Part shown: positions 8,829-17,476 of the stretch, one piece after another
Layout: each line of letters begins with the position of its first letter
How positions within the stretch are numbered: the stretch's first letter is position 1
Source: Chryseobacterium indicum
GTDB taxonomy: Bacteria > Bacteroidota > Bacteroidia > Flavobacteriales > Weeksellaceae
Assembly: GCF_021504595.1 (NCBI RefSeq)
Contig: NZ_JACSGT010000001.1
Location: 1,550,001 to 1,614,000, forward strand
DNA: 64,000 bases
Direction of reading: 5' to 3'
Made by a program: the position numbers and the translations under genes
The notes under the pieces: generated by a model
The model's database searches: none
The model's input: only the letters and a program-made list of their open reading frames with translations
Told to the model about the DNA's origin: nothing

Positions 8829-9302
8829 TTATTTAATTGTTGTCTTTACATTTCCGCAGGAAAGCATTGATTTTCCGTAGTAAGGATTTACGATTTTAGA
8901 TTCGTCGCTTAACCAGCTTCCGTCTGCCATCGGACAATACTGAACATAAACCGGATTTTCAGAAACTTTGAATTCTTTTGCCAGAGCAATCATATTATCG
9001 GAAAGATTCATAAATGTTTCTCTTTGGGTACTGATGTTTCTTGCTTCAGAAATTGCAGTAGCATCTTTTCTGAGAATATTTAAATTTCCTTCAGAAACCT
9101 GTTTGTAATCAATTGTAGAAGCTGTTTTAATGAATTCCGTAGCTGCTTTTGATGTTTGATCGGCATCGTCTGAAGCCAGAGCAGATTTTATAGCAATATA
9201 ATTTTGGTATAGTTTTGTAACCTGTGCATCTTTTTTAGATTGTGCTGAAATTGAAATAATTGAGAATAATGAGAATATTGCTGTAATGATATATTTTTTC
9301 AT
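8829..9302 (-). CDS. DUF3347 domain exported protein, probable copper-related
   Basis: A protein of 157 residues with the signal peptide MKKYIITAIFSLFSIISISAQ. The C-terminal signature YVQYCPMADGSWLSDES, followed by NPYYGKSMLSCG, is the hallmark of DUF3347, a helical domain found in Bacteroidota next to CusB-type efflux and copper proteins. The two cysteines and the methionine in CPM...MLSCG could bind a metal. It lies between the multicopper oxidase and a HYC_CC_PP protein on the same strand, which supports a role in copper handling. A periplasmic location is inferred. Confidence 0.8.
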   Translation of the reverse strand: MKKYIITAIFSLFSIISISAQSKKDAQVTKLYQNYIAIKSALASDDADQTSKAATEFIKTASTIDYKQVSEGNLNILRKDATAISEARNISTQRETFMNLSDNMIALAKEFKVSENPVYVQYCPMADGSWLSDESKIVNPYYGKSMLSCGNVKTTIK

Positions 9303-9411
9303 TGTTTTAAATTTTAGAATTAATTTTTAAAGAAAAAGTTGGTAAATTGATCGCGTAAAGCGACAAGCCGTGTCGTTCGTAATGATCAAAAGATCAAACG
9401 ACTGATAGATT

Positions 9412-9789
9412 TTAAATTCTAAAATTACAATGACTGATAAAGATCGGAACGGAGCGTTTTTCCGGCGGCGCATTGATCTGAATCTGAGTAAATTTTGTAG
9501 CTGAAAAAGAATGATCTACGAAGAAAAAATCGTTTTTGTGAACGTCATGAATCTGCTTTAAAAAATCAATTTTAAGAAAATCTGACTTTTGAGAATCATC
9601 AACTTTTACAATTTTGATTTCTGTTTTACAGCAGTCTTTCTTGGTTTTTACGCCACATTTGCTGCAGACATCATCCACTTTCTGACTGATGGAAGCCAGT
9701 TCATTCATGCAATAATGAACACTGAAAACCGCTCCGGAAGAAAAACCGAAGTAGAATACAGAGAACAGGATAGCAAGAATCTTTTTCAT
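9412..9789 (-). CDS. HYC_CC_PP family protein (small Cys-rich exported protein)
   Basis: A protein of 125 residues with an N-terminal hydrophobic segment. It carries the ordered signature HYC (SVHYCMN, about 24-26), then CSKCG and KDCC, and finally a PP pair (NAPPEK). These are the features that name the HYC_CC_PP family of Bacteroidota. Members usually lie beside TonB-dependent receptors or copper genes, as here. The cysteines suggest metal binding or a disulfide pair. The biochemical role is not known. Confidence 0.75.
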   Translation of the reverse strand: MKKILAILFSVFYFGFSSGAVFSVHYCMNELASISQKVDDVCSKCGVKTKKDCCKTEIKIVKVDDSQKSDFLKIDFLKQIHDVHKNDFFFVDHSFSATKFTQIQINAPPEKRSVPIFISHCNFRI

Positions 9790-9861
9790 TGAGACAAAGT
9801 TAAAAATATAAAGGTAACCTTCGTTATAAAATTATGTAAAGATGTTATAGAATTCAGGAAA

Positions 9862-9889
9862 TAAAAAACTCCCGAAAAATTTCAGGAGT
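9862..9889 (-). terminator. Terminator of the TonB-dependent receptor gene
   Basis: On the minus strand ACTCCTGA pairs with TCGGGAGT (one G-U), followed by a T run, immediately after the receptor stop codon. Confidence 0.65.
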
Positions 9890-9895
9890 ATGTAT

Positions 9896-12142
9896 TTATT
9901 TAATTCTAAATTCAAGTTTCACATTGAAGAAACGTCCCGTTAAGCGTACAGGAACAGGATACATCAGATTGGTATTCGCATCGGTAATCCACTGATTGGA
10001 AACTGTATTTCTGATATTGAAGGCATTAAAAACCTGAACACCCAGCGTCAGTTCATCAAAATTCCCCCAAAAACCATACGCTTGATTTTTCTCTTTAGGA
10101 TCAATGAAGGCATAAGAAAGTCCTAAATCTACCCTTTTATAAGACGTTAATGTTTTTTGATAGGAATATCCTGCAAGATAATCTATTTTTCTGTTTTCAT
10201 CCAGTACAATCGGCGATCCTGTAGGCAATCCCATTGCGTAAGTTAAAGTAAGATTGATACGCATTTTCGGGAATCTCGGCATATAATCCTGATAGAACAT
10301 CGCAAATCTTAACCTTTGATCGGTTGGTCTCGGAATGTCTCCTCTCCCATCAATATTTTCATACACTCGGGCATAACTTGCCGATAACCATGAATCCACT
10401 CCGGGAACAAATTCTCCGAACAATCTGGTATCAATTCCGTATGCGTAACCCGAAGCATTATTTTTTCCGGAGTAACGTATTCTCACGTTGTCAATGAAAT
10501 ACGGAATCAGATCATTCATTTTCTTGTAATACAGTTCCGTAGTCAGCTTAAACGGTCTGTCATACATCTGGAATTCGTAATCATTCGCCAGAATTGCCTG
10601 AATAGATCTCTGGGATTTTATATTTGAATTAAAATTTCCGTCTAAGTCTTTGATTTCCTTGTAAAAAGGAGCCTGATAATAAATACCTCCGGAAAGCCTG
10701 AACAACATATCGGTATCCCAATCCGGCTTGATCGCAAACTGTGCTCTAGGAGAGAAAATAGTTTCGTTATTGAAACTCCAGTGCGATACTCTTGCTCCCG
10801 CGTTTACAAATACTTTATTGCTACCCCAGAAAAATTTCTGAGAATACTGCGCGTAAGCAGACATTCTTGTCGGCTGAATATCATTTTTCCCTGCAATGCT
10901 GTAATATAATTTTAGATCCGGCGGATTTCTGGGATCTAAAAGTGCGGAAATCGGCGTGCTGTAACCTGCAGAATCTACCAGTTTCCATTCGTTGGTAAGA
11001 TCTTTCAGGTTTTCTTTTTCATATTTGAATCCGACTTCAATATCTGTATTTACGTTAGGCGAAAAACGGGTTCGGAACTGTGTTCCGTATGTTTTTACAT
11101 ATAAATCATTTCTTGCATGCTCTATTTGTCCGCCTGTATCATAAGAAGTAACGGGTTCTCCCGTAATCGGATCAAAAGTCTGTAAAACATAAGCCGAAGC
11201 GATAGTGTAATATTCTCTTTCCCGGTTTTGGTAGGCAAAAGCGTCTAAAGTAAATCTCCATTTGTCGGATGGTTTATAATTCAGGGAGAATGTTCCCATC
11301 ATATTTTTATACTTATCGTCTTCACGGCCACCATAATTTACCGTTAAATTAATCGGCTGCTGCAAAGATCCGAAGTCTACACTTCTTGCTTTAGGAATCA
11401 TTTCATAATCATTCTTGGAATAATATCCGATGAACGAAGCTGTAAATTTCGGGCTGAAATGATAATTCAGATACGTCTGAAAATCCATGTATTTCGGATT
11501 GAAGTCTGTATCTTCTTTCAGGGTATTAAGAACAAGGTTGGTGTTTCTGTATCTTCCTGAAAATAAGGCAGCAAATTTCCTGTTTCCTTCTTTGTCTTTT
11601 CCGAGAGCAAAACCGGTGGATAATCTTCCTCCGATTAAACTTCCTTCTCCGGAAACTTCAAATTTTTCAGGTTCACGGTAATAGATATTTAAAGCAGATG
11701 ACATTTTATCGCCGTATCTCGGCTCGAAACCTCCGGCTGAGAAATTAACGGTGGAAACCATATCGGGATTGATGATGCTTAACCCTTCCTGCTGAGAATT
11801 TCGGATCAGGAATGGTCTGTAGATCTCAATATCATTAATATAGATCAGGTTTTCGTCATAGTTTCCGCCACGAACCATATATTGTGAAGATAGCTCCGTA
11901 TTGGAGTTTACGGAAGGCAGAGTTTTAAGAATTCCTTCGATACCTCCGGAAATGCTTGCCACATTCTGAGCATCTTTTGCCGAAATTTTTACGGCGGTGA
12001 TATCGTTGGTTTTTCCTGTTACTTTTTTCTGGAAAACTACTTCTTCAATAGTTTCGGTCTTCACTGTATCCCTCTTTTTTTTTACCTGAGAGAATACTAA
12101 TGCAGGAACCATAAGGCTCAATGGTAAAACTAGTTTTTTCAA
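9896..12142 (-). CDS. TonB-dependent outer-membrane receptor
   Basis: A protein of 748 residues with the signal peptide MKKLVLPLSLMVPALVFSQ. The plug domain (about 45-170) contains GIEGILKTLPSVNSNTELSS, QYMVRGGNYDENLIYIND and the typical GGFEPRYGDKMSSAL. The rest is a beta-barrel that ends in an aromatic/basic C-terminus (VKLEFRIK). The carboxypeptidase-like N-terminal domain common in Bacteroidota receptors is absent. It is the most upstream gene of the minus-strand metal cluster, so copper or another metal complex is a plausible ligand, but the sequence does not prove this. The gap to HYC_CC_PP is 106 bases and holds a terminator. Confidence 0.88.
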   Translation of the reverse strand: MKKLVLPLSLMVPALVFSQVKKKRDTVKTETIEEVVFQKKVTGKTNDITAVKISAKDAQNVASISGGIEGILKTLPSVNSNTELSSQYMVRGGNYDENLIYINDIEIYRPFLIRNSQQEGLSIINPDMVSTVNFSAGGFEPRYGDKMSSALNIYYREPEKFEVSGEGSLIGGRLSTGFALGKDKEGNRKFAALFSGRYRNTNLVLNTLKEDTDFNPKYMDFQTYLNYHFSPKFTASFIGYYSKNDYEMIPKARSVDFGSLQQPINLTVNYGGREDDKYKNMMGTFSLNYKPSDKWRFTLDAFAYQNREREYYTIASAYVLQTFDPITGEPVTSYDTGGQIEHARNDLYVKTYGTQFRTRFSPNVNTDIEVGFKYEKENLKDLTNEWKLVDSAGYSTPISALLDPRNPPDLKLYYSIAGKNDIQPTRMSAYAQYSQKFFWGSNKVFVNAGARVSHWSFNNETIFSPRAQFAIKPDWDTDMLFRLSGGIYYQAPFYKEIKDLDGNFNSNIKSQRSIQAILANDYEFQMYDRPFKLTTELYYKKMNDLIPYFIDNVRIRYSGKNNASGYAYGIDTRLFGEFVPGVDSWLSASYARVYENIDGRGDIPRPTDQRLRFAMFYQDYMPRFPKMRINLTLTYAMGLPTGSPIVLDENRKIDYLAGYSYQKTLTSYKRVDLGLSYAFIDPKEKNQAYGFWGNFDELTLGVQVFNAFNIRNTVSNQWITDANTNLMYPVPVRLTGRFFNVKLEFRIK

Positions 12143-12182
12143 AAGAAATGCTTTAAAATTTCAAACGGTTAATTTATAACTT

Positions 12183-12698
12183 TTATTTTATAATTTGACT
12201 TTGCAGGAAAACTTTTGACCATTCTTCTACAAAATCCTTTGGTAAATTCTTTTCTTTAATTGCTGCAAGACACATAAATACATCATTGTCGCCTTTTACA
12301 AAATACTGTATCTGAGATTCTGTAGTTGTTGAATTGGTATAAGAATCTGCTTCAGCAGTAAAAAGAATGTATTCTCTTTCGCCTTTTTTATTTCGGGACA
12401 ACTCTTTTATTCGCAAATTTTTGGTTTTAGACTGAAGAAGCTTTTTATTATTGTCAAAAAGAGTCTGCAACGGAATTTTTGCCAGATTTTTGGATACTAA
12501 TTTTGTAATTATAATATCATAGTTGTCCCAGTTCTGACCTTTTGGAATATATTCCATCATTATCATTTGGTCATTTTCCTGTTTTTCCTCTAAATGAAGA
12601 TTATATTTTTCAGGCAAAGAAAATTGTAAAGAATCTCTTTTTTGAGAATAAAAAACAGCTGAAAAAGAAAGAGCTAAAGGTAAAAAAAGTTTTGTCAT
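12183..12698 (-). CDS. Exported protein of unknown function
   Basis: A protein of 171 residues with the signal peptide MTKLFLPLALSFSAVFYSQ. The mature part is a mixed alpha/beta chain with no recognised motif. Its ATG overlaps the stop of kdsA by one base (TAATG on the minus strand), so it is probably co-translated with kdsA. Nothing in the sequence links it to KDO synthesis; the coupling is the only clue. Confidence 0.65.
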   Translation of the reverse strand: MTKLFLPLALSFSAVFYSQKRDSLQFSLPEKYNLHLEEKQENDQMIMMEYIPKGQNWDNYDIIITKLVSKNLAKIPLQTLFDNNKKLLQSKTKNLRIKELSRNKKGEREYILFTAEADSYTNSTTTESQIQYFVKGDNDVFMCLAAIKEKNLPKDFVEEWSKVFLQSQIIK

Positions 12699-13507
12699 TA
12701 TAAAATCGCTTCTCTTACTCTGGTTAGTTTTTGTAGTAAATTTTCAAGCAGATCCAGTCTCAACATATTGGCTCCGTCGGACAAAGCGGTTTCGGGAGTG
12801 GGATGCGTTTCGATAAAAATTCCGTCTGCACCTACTGCGATTCCTGCTTTTGCGATGGTCTCGATAAGATCCGGTCTTCCTCCTGTAACTCCGGAACTCT
12901 GGTTTGGCTGTTGCAGGGAATGCGTAACATCCAGAATAACAGGCGCATAGTTTCGCATGGTTGGAATTCCTCTGTAATCTACCACCAAATCTGTGTAGCC
13001 AAAGGTATTTCCTCTTTCTATGATCGCCACTTTCTGATTGTTTGAATCTGTAATTTTTTCAACGGCAAATTTCATGGATTCAGGAGAGAGAAACTGTCCT
13101 TTTTTTAAGGTCACACATTTTCCTGTTTGTGCCGCGGCAACCAAAAGGTCTGTCTGGCGAACCAAAAACGCAGGAATCTGCAACACATCCACATATTGCG
13201 CCGCCAAAGCTGCGTGTTCGTTTTCGTGAATATCCGTTGTTGTAGGAATATTGAAAGTTTCGCCTACTTTTTTAAGAATTTCCAGAGATTTTTCTTCTCC
13301 GATGGTCGTAAAAGAATCTACTCTGCTTCGGTTGGCTTTTTTAAAGCTTCCTTTAAAAATGTAGGGAATATTATATTTATTGGTTAATTCCACCACTTTT
13401 TCGGCAATTTTCAGCGCCATATCTTCGCCTTCAATAATACAAGGTCCGGCAATTAAGAAAAAGTTTTTGGAATCTTTGTGATGAATATTATCTAAATACT
13501 GAATCAT
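12698..13507 (-). CDS. kdsA: 3-deoxy-8-phosphooctulonate (KDO-8-P) synthase
   Basis: A protein of 269 residues, the normal family length. It condenses phosphoenolpyruvate and arabinose 5-phosphate to KDO-8-P for the lipopolysaccharide core. Visible motifs are FFLIAGPCIIE near the N-terminus, KGSFKKANRS (phosphate and PEP binding), TTDIHE, QIPAFLVRQTDLL, and DVTHSLQQPN followed by GGRPDLIETIA. It matches KdsA rather than the related DAHP synthase. An exported protein gene overlaps its 3' end. Confidence 0.95.
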   Translation of the reverse strand: MIQYLDNIHHKDSKNFFLIAGPCIIEGEDMALKIAEKVVELTNKYNIPYIFKGSFKKANRSRVDSFTTIGEEKSLEILKKVGETFNIPTTTDIHENEHAALAAQYVDVLQIPAFLVRQTDLLVAAAQTGKCVTLKKGQFLSPESMKFAVEKITDSNNQKVAIIERGNTFGYTDLVVDYRGIPTMRNYAPVILDVTHSLQQPNQSSGVTGGRPDLIETIAKAGIAVGADGIFIETHPTPETALSDGANMLRLDLLENLLQKLTRVREAIL

Positions 13508-13700
13508 TTTATTTTTAATTAAAAAGTTCAGTAAAAATAGGGAGAAAGTTCGAAAATCGGAAATTATTTAAAGGGTTTTACCGACTTCGAAACAGATAGC
13601 TTCAATAAACTTAATGCCGATTTGTCCGATAATTCTGTTTTGGATAATTTTTTGAAGCTAGGAATTCGTAGATTTATCAAAAATTTCGAGAATTTTAAAT

Positions 13701-14306
13701 ATGAAAAAAGCGTTAATAATCGTAGATGTGCAGAATGATTTTTGTGAAGGCGGAGCGTTGGCTGTTCCGGGAGCTAATGAAGTAATTCCTTACATCAATG
13801 CTCTGATGGAAGAAAACGAATACGATCAGATTGTACTTACGCAGGACTGGCATCCTGCAGATCATAAAAGTTTTGCCAGCAATAATGGCAGAAAGGTAGG
13901 CGAAAGCATTATCCTGAATGGTGTTCCGCAGTTTATGTGGCCGGATCACTGCATTCAGGGAACTTTAGGGGCAGAATTCCATAAAGATCTTAACAGAGAG
14001 AAAGTAACCCACATCGTACAAAAGGGTAAAAATGTAGAAATCGACAGCTATAGCGGTTTTCAGGACAATAATCATTTCATGAAAACCGGTCTGGACGATT
14101 TTTTAAAATATCATGACATCCAGTTGGTGGAAATCGTAGGTCTTGCTATGGATTACTGTGTAAAATATACCTGCACCGATGCTGTAGCCAATGGTTATGT
14201 AACCTGTCTTCACTTTAACGGAACACGTGCCGTAAATGTAAAGCCGGATAACGGAAGAGATGCCATTTATGATATGATCCAGAAAGGGGTTACGGTTTTA
14301 GGTTAG
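13701..14306 (+). CDS. pncA: Nicotinamidase
   Basis: A protein of 201 residues that converts nicotinamide to nicotinate in NAD salvage. The catalytic Asp is in IIVDVQNDFCEGG, the metal-binding segment is QDWHPADHKSF, and the active-site Cys is in GLAMDYCVKYT. WPDHCIQGT and the substrate-pocket Lys region before EIDSYSGF are also present. It is transcribed alone, convergent with the pseudouridine synthase gene across a repeat-filled gap. Confidence 0.94.
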   Translation: MKKALIIVDVQNDFCEGGALAVPGANEVIPYINALMEENEYDQIVLTQDWHPADHKSFASNNGRKVGESIILNGVPQFMWPDHCIQGTLGAEFHKDLNREKVTHIVQKGKNVEIDSYSGFQDNNHFMKTGLDDFLKYHDIQLVEIVGLAMDYCVKYTCTDAVANGYVTCLHFNGTRAVNVKPDNGRDAIYDMIQKGVTVLG

Positions 14307-14373
14307 TTTTTAAACACAAATAGCACTGATGCTTTTTCACAAATAGCACAATTTAATATTAAACTTAATAATG

Positions 14374-14585
14374 AAGTTGTTTAAAGTAAAAAGAGTTTGC
14401 TCCTTTAGGAGCAGAATCTGTGTAGAAATAAGAATAAATCCGTCAATCAATCCATAGGATTGATATCTTAAATATGATAAATTTCTAAAGATAGCGTTCC
14501 TACGGAACGCGGAATGCTTTGCGAATATGGTGTCTACACAGATAAAACTCTATAGAGTTTTCTACCATTTTACTTTAAACAACTT
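14374..14585. mobile_element. MITE-like element with perfect 18-bp terminal inverted repeats (family B)
   Basis: AAGTTGTTTAAAGTAAAA at 14374-14391 is the exact inverse of TTTTACTTTAAACAACTT at 14568-14585. Inside are further short palindromes: GCTCCTTTAGGAGC, CAATCCATAGGATTG, GCGTTCCTACGGAACGC and AACTCTATAGAGTT. It is 212 bp with no coding capacity. A related partial copy lies inverted at 61858-61980. Confidence 0.72.
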
Positions 14586-14648
14586 TAATATAACTATCGC
14601 AAAGACGCAAAATATTCTTTAAATACTGTCTTTTTTTTAAGGCGCAAA

Positions 14649-14770
14649 TATTTTATCTACGATAAAATTAAGCATTAATCCTTCTTGAAAATCTTTGATT
14701 TTCTTGCGTCTTAAAGATGTGAGACTAATAAAAATCTTGCGTCTTTGCGCTTTCCAACAAGAATATTTTA
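14649..14770 (+). repeat. Dispersed intergenic repeat family D, copy 2
   Basis: It matches 1051-1162 through ATTTTATCTACGATAAAAT, CTTAAAGATGTGAGACTAAT and the ending CCAACAAGAATATTTT. It follows directly after the family B element, so two repeat types lie side by side between pncA and the pseudouridine synthase gene. Confidence 0.7.
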
Positions 14771-14841
14771 TTGATACAAAAGTTTAAATAAACTCATTGC
14801 GATATTTGTGAAAAAGCATTCGTGGCATTCATGTTAAAGCA

Positions 14842-14876
14842 AAAAAAGACGCTGAAAAAATTCAACGTCTTTTTTA
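14842..14876 (-). terminator. Terminator of the pseudouridine synthase gene (likely bidirectional)
   Basis: AAAAAGACG at 14843-14851 pairs with CGTCTTTTT, with an inner TGAA/TTCA stem. A and T runs on both sides allow function on either strand. Confidence 0.7.
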
Positions 14877-14902
14877 TTTTCAGGTTAAAATATACTTTAA
14901 AA

Positions 14903-16048
14903 TTAAAGCATTTTAAGATTATTCACTTCCTGTTCTGTAAGGATTCTCCAGTGTCCTCGCTTGATGTTTTTCTTCGTTAATCCGGCAAACATTACTCGGT
15001 CTAAGGCTTCCACTTCATATCCTAATCTCTGGAAAATTCTTCTGATAACACGGTTCCATCCGATATGGATTTCAATTCCCACTTCATTTTTCGGCTTTCC
15101 TTCGATGAACGAAATCTGATCTACCTCAGCAACTCCTTCATCCAGACGGATTCCCTCTGCAATAAGTTTCATATCTTCGTGTGTAAGCTTTTTATCCAAT
15201 GTTACATGATAAATTTTCTTTGCATCAAAAGACGGGTGCGTTAATTTCTTCGTCATATGACCGTCGTTCGTTAAAAGAATAACTCCGGTTGTAGAACGGT
15301 CTAATCTTCCTACCGGAAAAACTCTGTATGGTGAAGCGTTCGCTACAAGATCCATTACTGTTTTTCTGGCTTTATCATCTTTTGTAGTAGAAATATACCC
15401 TTTTGGTTTGTTAAGAAGAACATAAACCGGTTTTTCAGGGGTAATATTCTGTCCGTCGAAAACCACTTTATCCGTTTTTTGAACCTGATATCCCATTTCC
15501 GTCACCACTTTTCCGTTCACTTCCACCAAACCTTGCGTAATCAGCTCATCTGCTTCTCTCCTGCTGCAGATTCCGGAATTGGCGATGTATTTATTCAGAC
15601 GGATCGTGTCTTTATGTACATCTTTCTCAATTTTATTCAGTCTTCTTTTCTGTACAAAAGATTTATTCTTATCTTCTCTGTTTTCTGTTCCGGGTCTTCT
15701 TCCGTATTTCAGGCTGCCTCTTTCGTATTTATCTCTTGTATCAAAAGTATTGGGTCTGCTTCCGCCTCTTTTCGGGGCAGATTTTCCAAAAGATTTTTTC
15801 TCTTCACCCGAATTGGTGATAAAAGGCTGCTGTTCCGTTTTTCCGAATTTCTTATCCATTCTGTCCTGATAGCTCGTACCGCTTCTCTTCGAGTCTGAAT
15901 TTCGCTCTCCTGCTTTAGGGAAAGATTTTTTAAAAGGTTTTGATTCTGAAGAATTTCCAGATCTGGAAGCACGAGAATTATCAGAATTTTTCTTGGTTGA
16001 AATTCTTGGTCTCTTTGGTCGTTCTGAATTATTATTATCTCTGCTCAT
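14903..16048 (-). CDS. RluB-type 23S rRNA pseudouridine synthase with long basic N-terminal tail
   Basis: A protein of 381 residues. The first 145 or so are low complexity and rich in Lys, Arg, Ser and Asn, a tail common in Bacteroidota members. An S4 RNA-binding domain follows (RLNKYIANSGICSRREAD...GLVEVNGKVV), then the synthase domain with LLNKPKGYISTT and the catalytic Asp in GRLDRSTTGVILLTNDG. Conversion of a 23S rRNA uridine to pseudouridine is expected; the exact site (E. coli U2605 for RluB) is inferred from family. The start is placed at the first ATG. A TATCTTTG box lies on the minus strand at 16063-16070. Confidence 0.88.
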   Translation of the reverse strand: MSRDNNNSERPKRPRISTKKNSDNSRASRSGNSSESKPFKKSFPKAGERNSDSKRSGTSYQDRMDKKFGKTEQQPFITNSGEEKKSFGKSAPKRGGSRPNTFDTRDKYERGSLKYGRRPGTENREDKNKSFVQKRRLNKIEKDVHKDTIRLNKYIANSGICSRREADELITQGLVEVNGKVVTEMGYQVQKTDKVVFDGQNITPEKPVYVLLNKPKGYISTTKDDKARKTVMDLVANASPYRVFPVGRLDRSTTGVILLTNDGHMTKKLTHPSFDAKKIYHVTLDKKLTHEDMKLIAEGIRLDEGVAEVDQISFIEGKPKNEVGIEIHIGWNRVIRRIFQRLGYEVEALDRVMFAGLTKKNIKRGHWRILTEQEVNNLKML

Positions 16049-16062
16049 TCTAAAAATTTCTG

Positions 16063-16112
16063 CAAAGATAGTATATTTAATAACGAGTTAAAAATTAAGA
16101 ATCATAACTTTG
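16063..16112. promoter_or_regulatory. Divergent -7 promoter boxes for the pseudouridine synthase gene and aroB
   Basis: On the minus strand TATCTTTG (16063-16070) precedes the pseudouridine synthase gene. On the plus strand TAACTTTG (16105-16112) precedes aroB. Both fit the Bacteroidota TAnnTTTG box. Upstream -33 boxes are weak. Confidence 0.45.
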
Positions 16113-16151
16113 CAATATAGTTTTACATTTAACCCTACAGAAAATCTGAAA

Positions 16152-17204
16152 ATGATAACAATATTAAACGATAATTTTTCTCAATTAAACGACTTCTTAC
16201 ACGAAAAATCTTTCAGCAAAATCTTTATTTTAGTTGATGAAAATACACATGAATATTGTCTTCCCATCCTTTTAGGAAATATGGAAACGGATCTCGGATT
16301 TGAAATTCTGGAGATTGAAGCCGGCGAAGAAATGAAAAATATACAGACGGCGAACCAGCTTTGGGAAATTCTTACGGAAATGCAGGCAGACCGAAAAGCT
16401 CTGGTTATTAATCTCGGCGGCGGCGTTATTACGGACATGGGAGGTTTTGTAGCGTCTACTTATAAAAGAGGAATCCAGTTCATCAATATTCCTACAACGC
16501 TTTTATCGATGTGTGATGCTTCTATCGGAGGAAAAACAGGCATCGATCTGATGCATTATAAAAACATGGTGGGAACTTTTACTTTTCCTGAGAAAATCTT
16601 CGTCTATCCTAAATTTCTTGAAACCCTTCCCTTCAAAGAATTAAGAAGCGGATTTGCCGAAATGCTGAAACACGGATTAATTGCCGATAAATCTCACTGG
16701 GAAAATCTCACCCAAATTAATAAACTTGGTATTGAAGGCGTAATTCCGCATATTCAGACGTCGATGGATATTAAACAAAATGTTGTTCAGGAGGATTTCC
16801 ACGAAAAAAATATCAGAAAGACTCTGAATTTCGGTCATACGATCGGTCATGCCATTGAAAGCCTGTGTTTAAGTCAGAGAAACCCGATTCTTCATGGCGA
16901 GGCAGTTGCTATGGGGATGATTACGGAAGCCCATCTCGCTTTTCTTGAAGGTTTAATTTCTGAGGAAGATTCTGTACTTATTATAGAAAACATTCAGAAG
17001 TATTACCCTTATCTTGATATCAGCGATTTTAAAGACGAAGATATTTTCGGTCTTTTACTTAATGATAAGAAAAATGCTGACAGTAAAATTAATTTTTCTC
17101 TGCTTACCGCAATCGGAGCGTGTAATTTCGATCATCAGTGCAGTCAGAAAAACATCATTACATCCTTAGATTTCTACAGAAAACTGAATGATGTTTCATT
17201 ATAA
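16152..17204 (+). CDS. aroB: 3-dehydroquinate synthase
   Basis: A protein of 350 residues for the second step of the shikimate pathway (DAHP to 3-dehydroquinate, with NAD and a divalent metal). The NAD-binding segment INLGGGVITDMGGFVAS, IPTTLLSMCDASIGGKTGID and the metal ligands in LNFGHTIGHAIE and HGEAVAMGM are all present. An in-frame TTG at 16110 would add 14 residues, but it overlaps the TAACTTTG promoter box, so the ATG at 16152 is preferred. The gene appears monocistronic. Confidence 0.93.
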   Translation: MITILNDNFSQLNDFLHEKSFSKIFILVDENTHEYCLPILLGNMETDLGFEILEIEAGEEMKNIQTANQLWEILTEMQADRKALVINLGGGVITDMGGFVASTYKRGIQFINIPTTLLSMCDASIGGKTGIDLMHYKNMVGTFTFPEKIFVYPKFLETLPFKELRSGFAEMLKHGLIADKSHWENLTQINKLGIEGVIPHIQTSMDIKQNVVQEDFHEKNIRKTLNFGHTIGHAIESLCLSQRNPILHGEAVAMGMITEAHLAFLEGLISEEDSVLIIENIQKYYPYLDISDFKDEDIFGLLLNDKKNADSKINFSLLTAIGACNFDHQCSQKNIITSLDFYRKLNDVSL

Positions 17205-17323
17205 TCGGCAAAAATTCAATTAAAAATTTAAATATATTTTAAGAAGGTTTCTGAATTTAGATTATTTCTAAACAAATGTTTAATTGAAAATTTAAAATTC
17301 TGAAAATCAAAATATTAAAATAA

Positions 17324-17354
17324 AATTCATCTGCTTTTACAGGTGGATTTTTTT
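17324..17354 (+). terminator. Terminator after aroB
   Basis: AATTCATCTG (17324-17333) pairs with CAGGTGGATT (17340-17349), with two G-U pairs, followed by T7. Confidence 0.55.
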
Positions 17355-17379
17355 ATGACATTTATCATAATTTGTTTTT

Positions 17380-17395
17380 TGGCAAGCAATTTGAA
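17380..17395 (+). promoter_or_regulatory. Sigma-54-like promoter of the first barrel gene
   Basis: TGGCAAG-CAAT-TTGAA fits the -24/-12 consensus TGGCACG-N4-TTGCW except at two positions, with exact spacing. It lies about 80 bases before the ATG. A near-identical site precedes the next paralogue. Confidence 0.45.
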
Positions 17396-17476
17396 AGATA
17401 CTCTGCGTCAAACGAAAAATTTTGACAGTAGTAAAATTTAAAATTAGAAAATAGTAAAAATTTAAAAATTAAAGTT

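Noticed and set aside
14374..14585. The palindrome-rich stretch as a CRISPR array or integron
   Set aside because: The palindromes differ in sequence and spacing, there are no regular direct repeats, and no cas or integrase gene is near.
16110..16151. The TTG-started extension of aroB
   Set aside because: It overlaps the TAACTTTG promoter box and adds residues unlike the family N-terminus.
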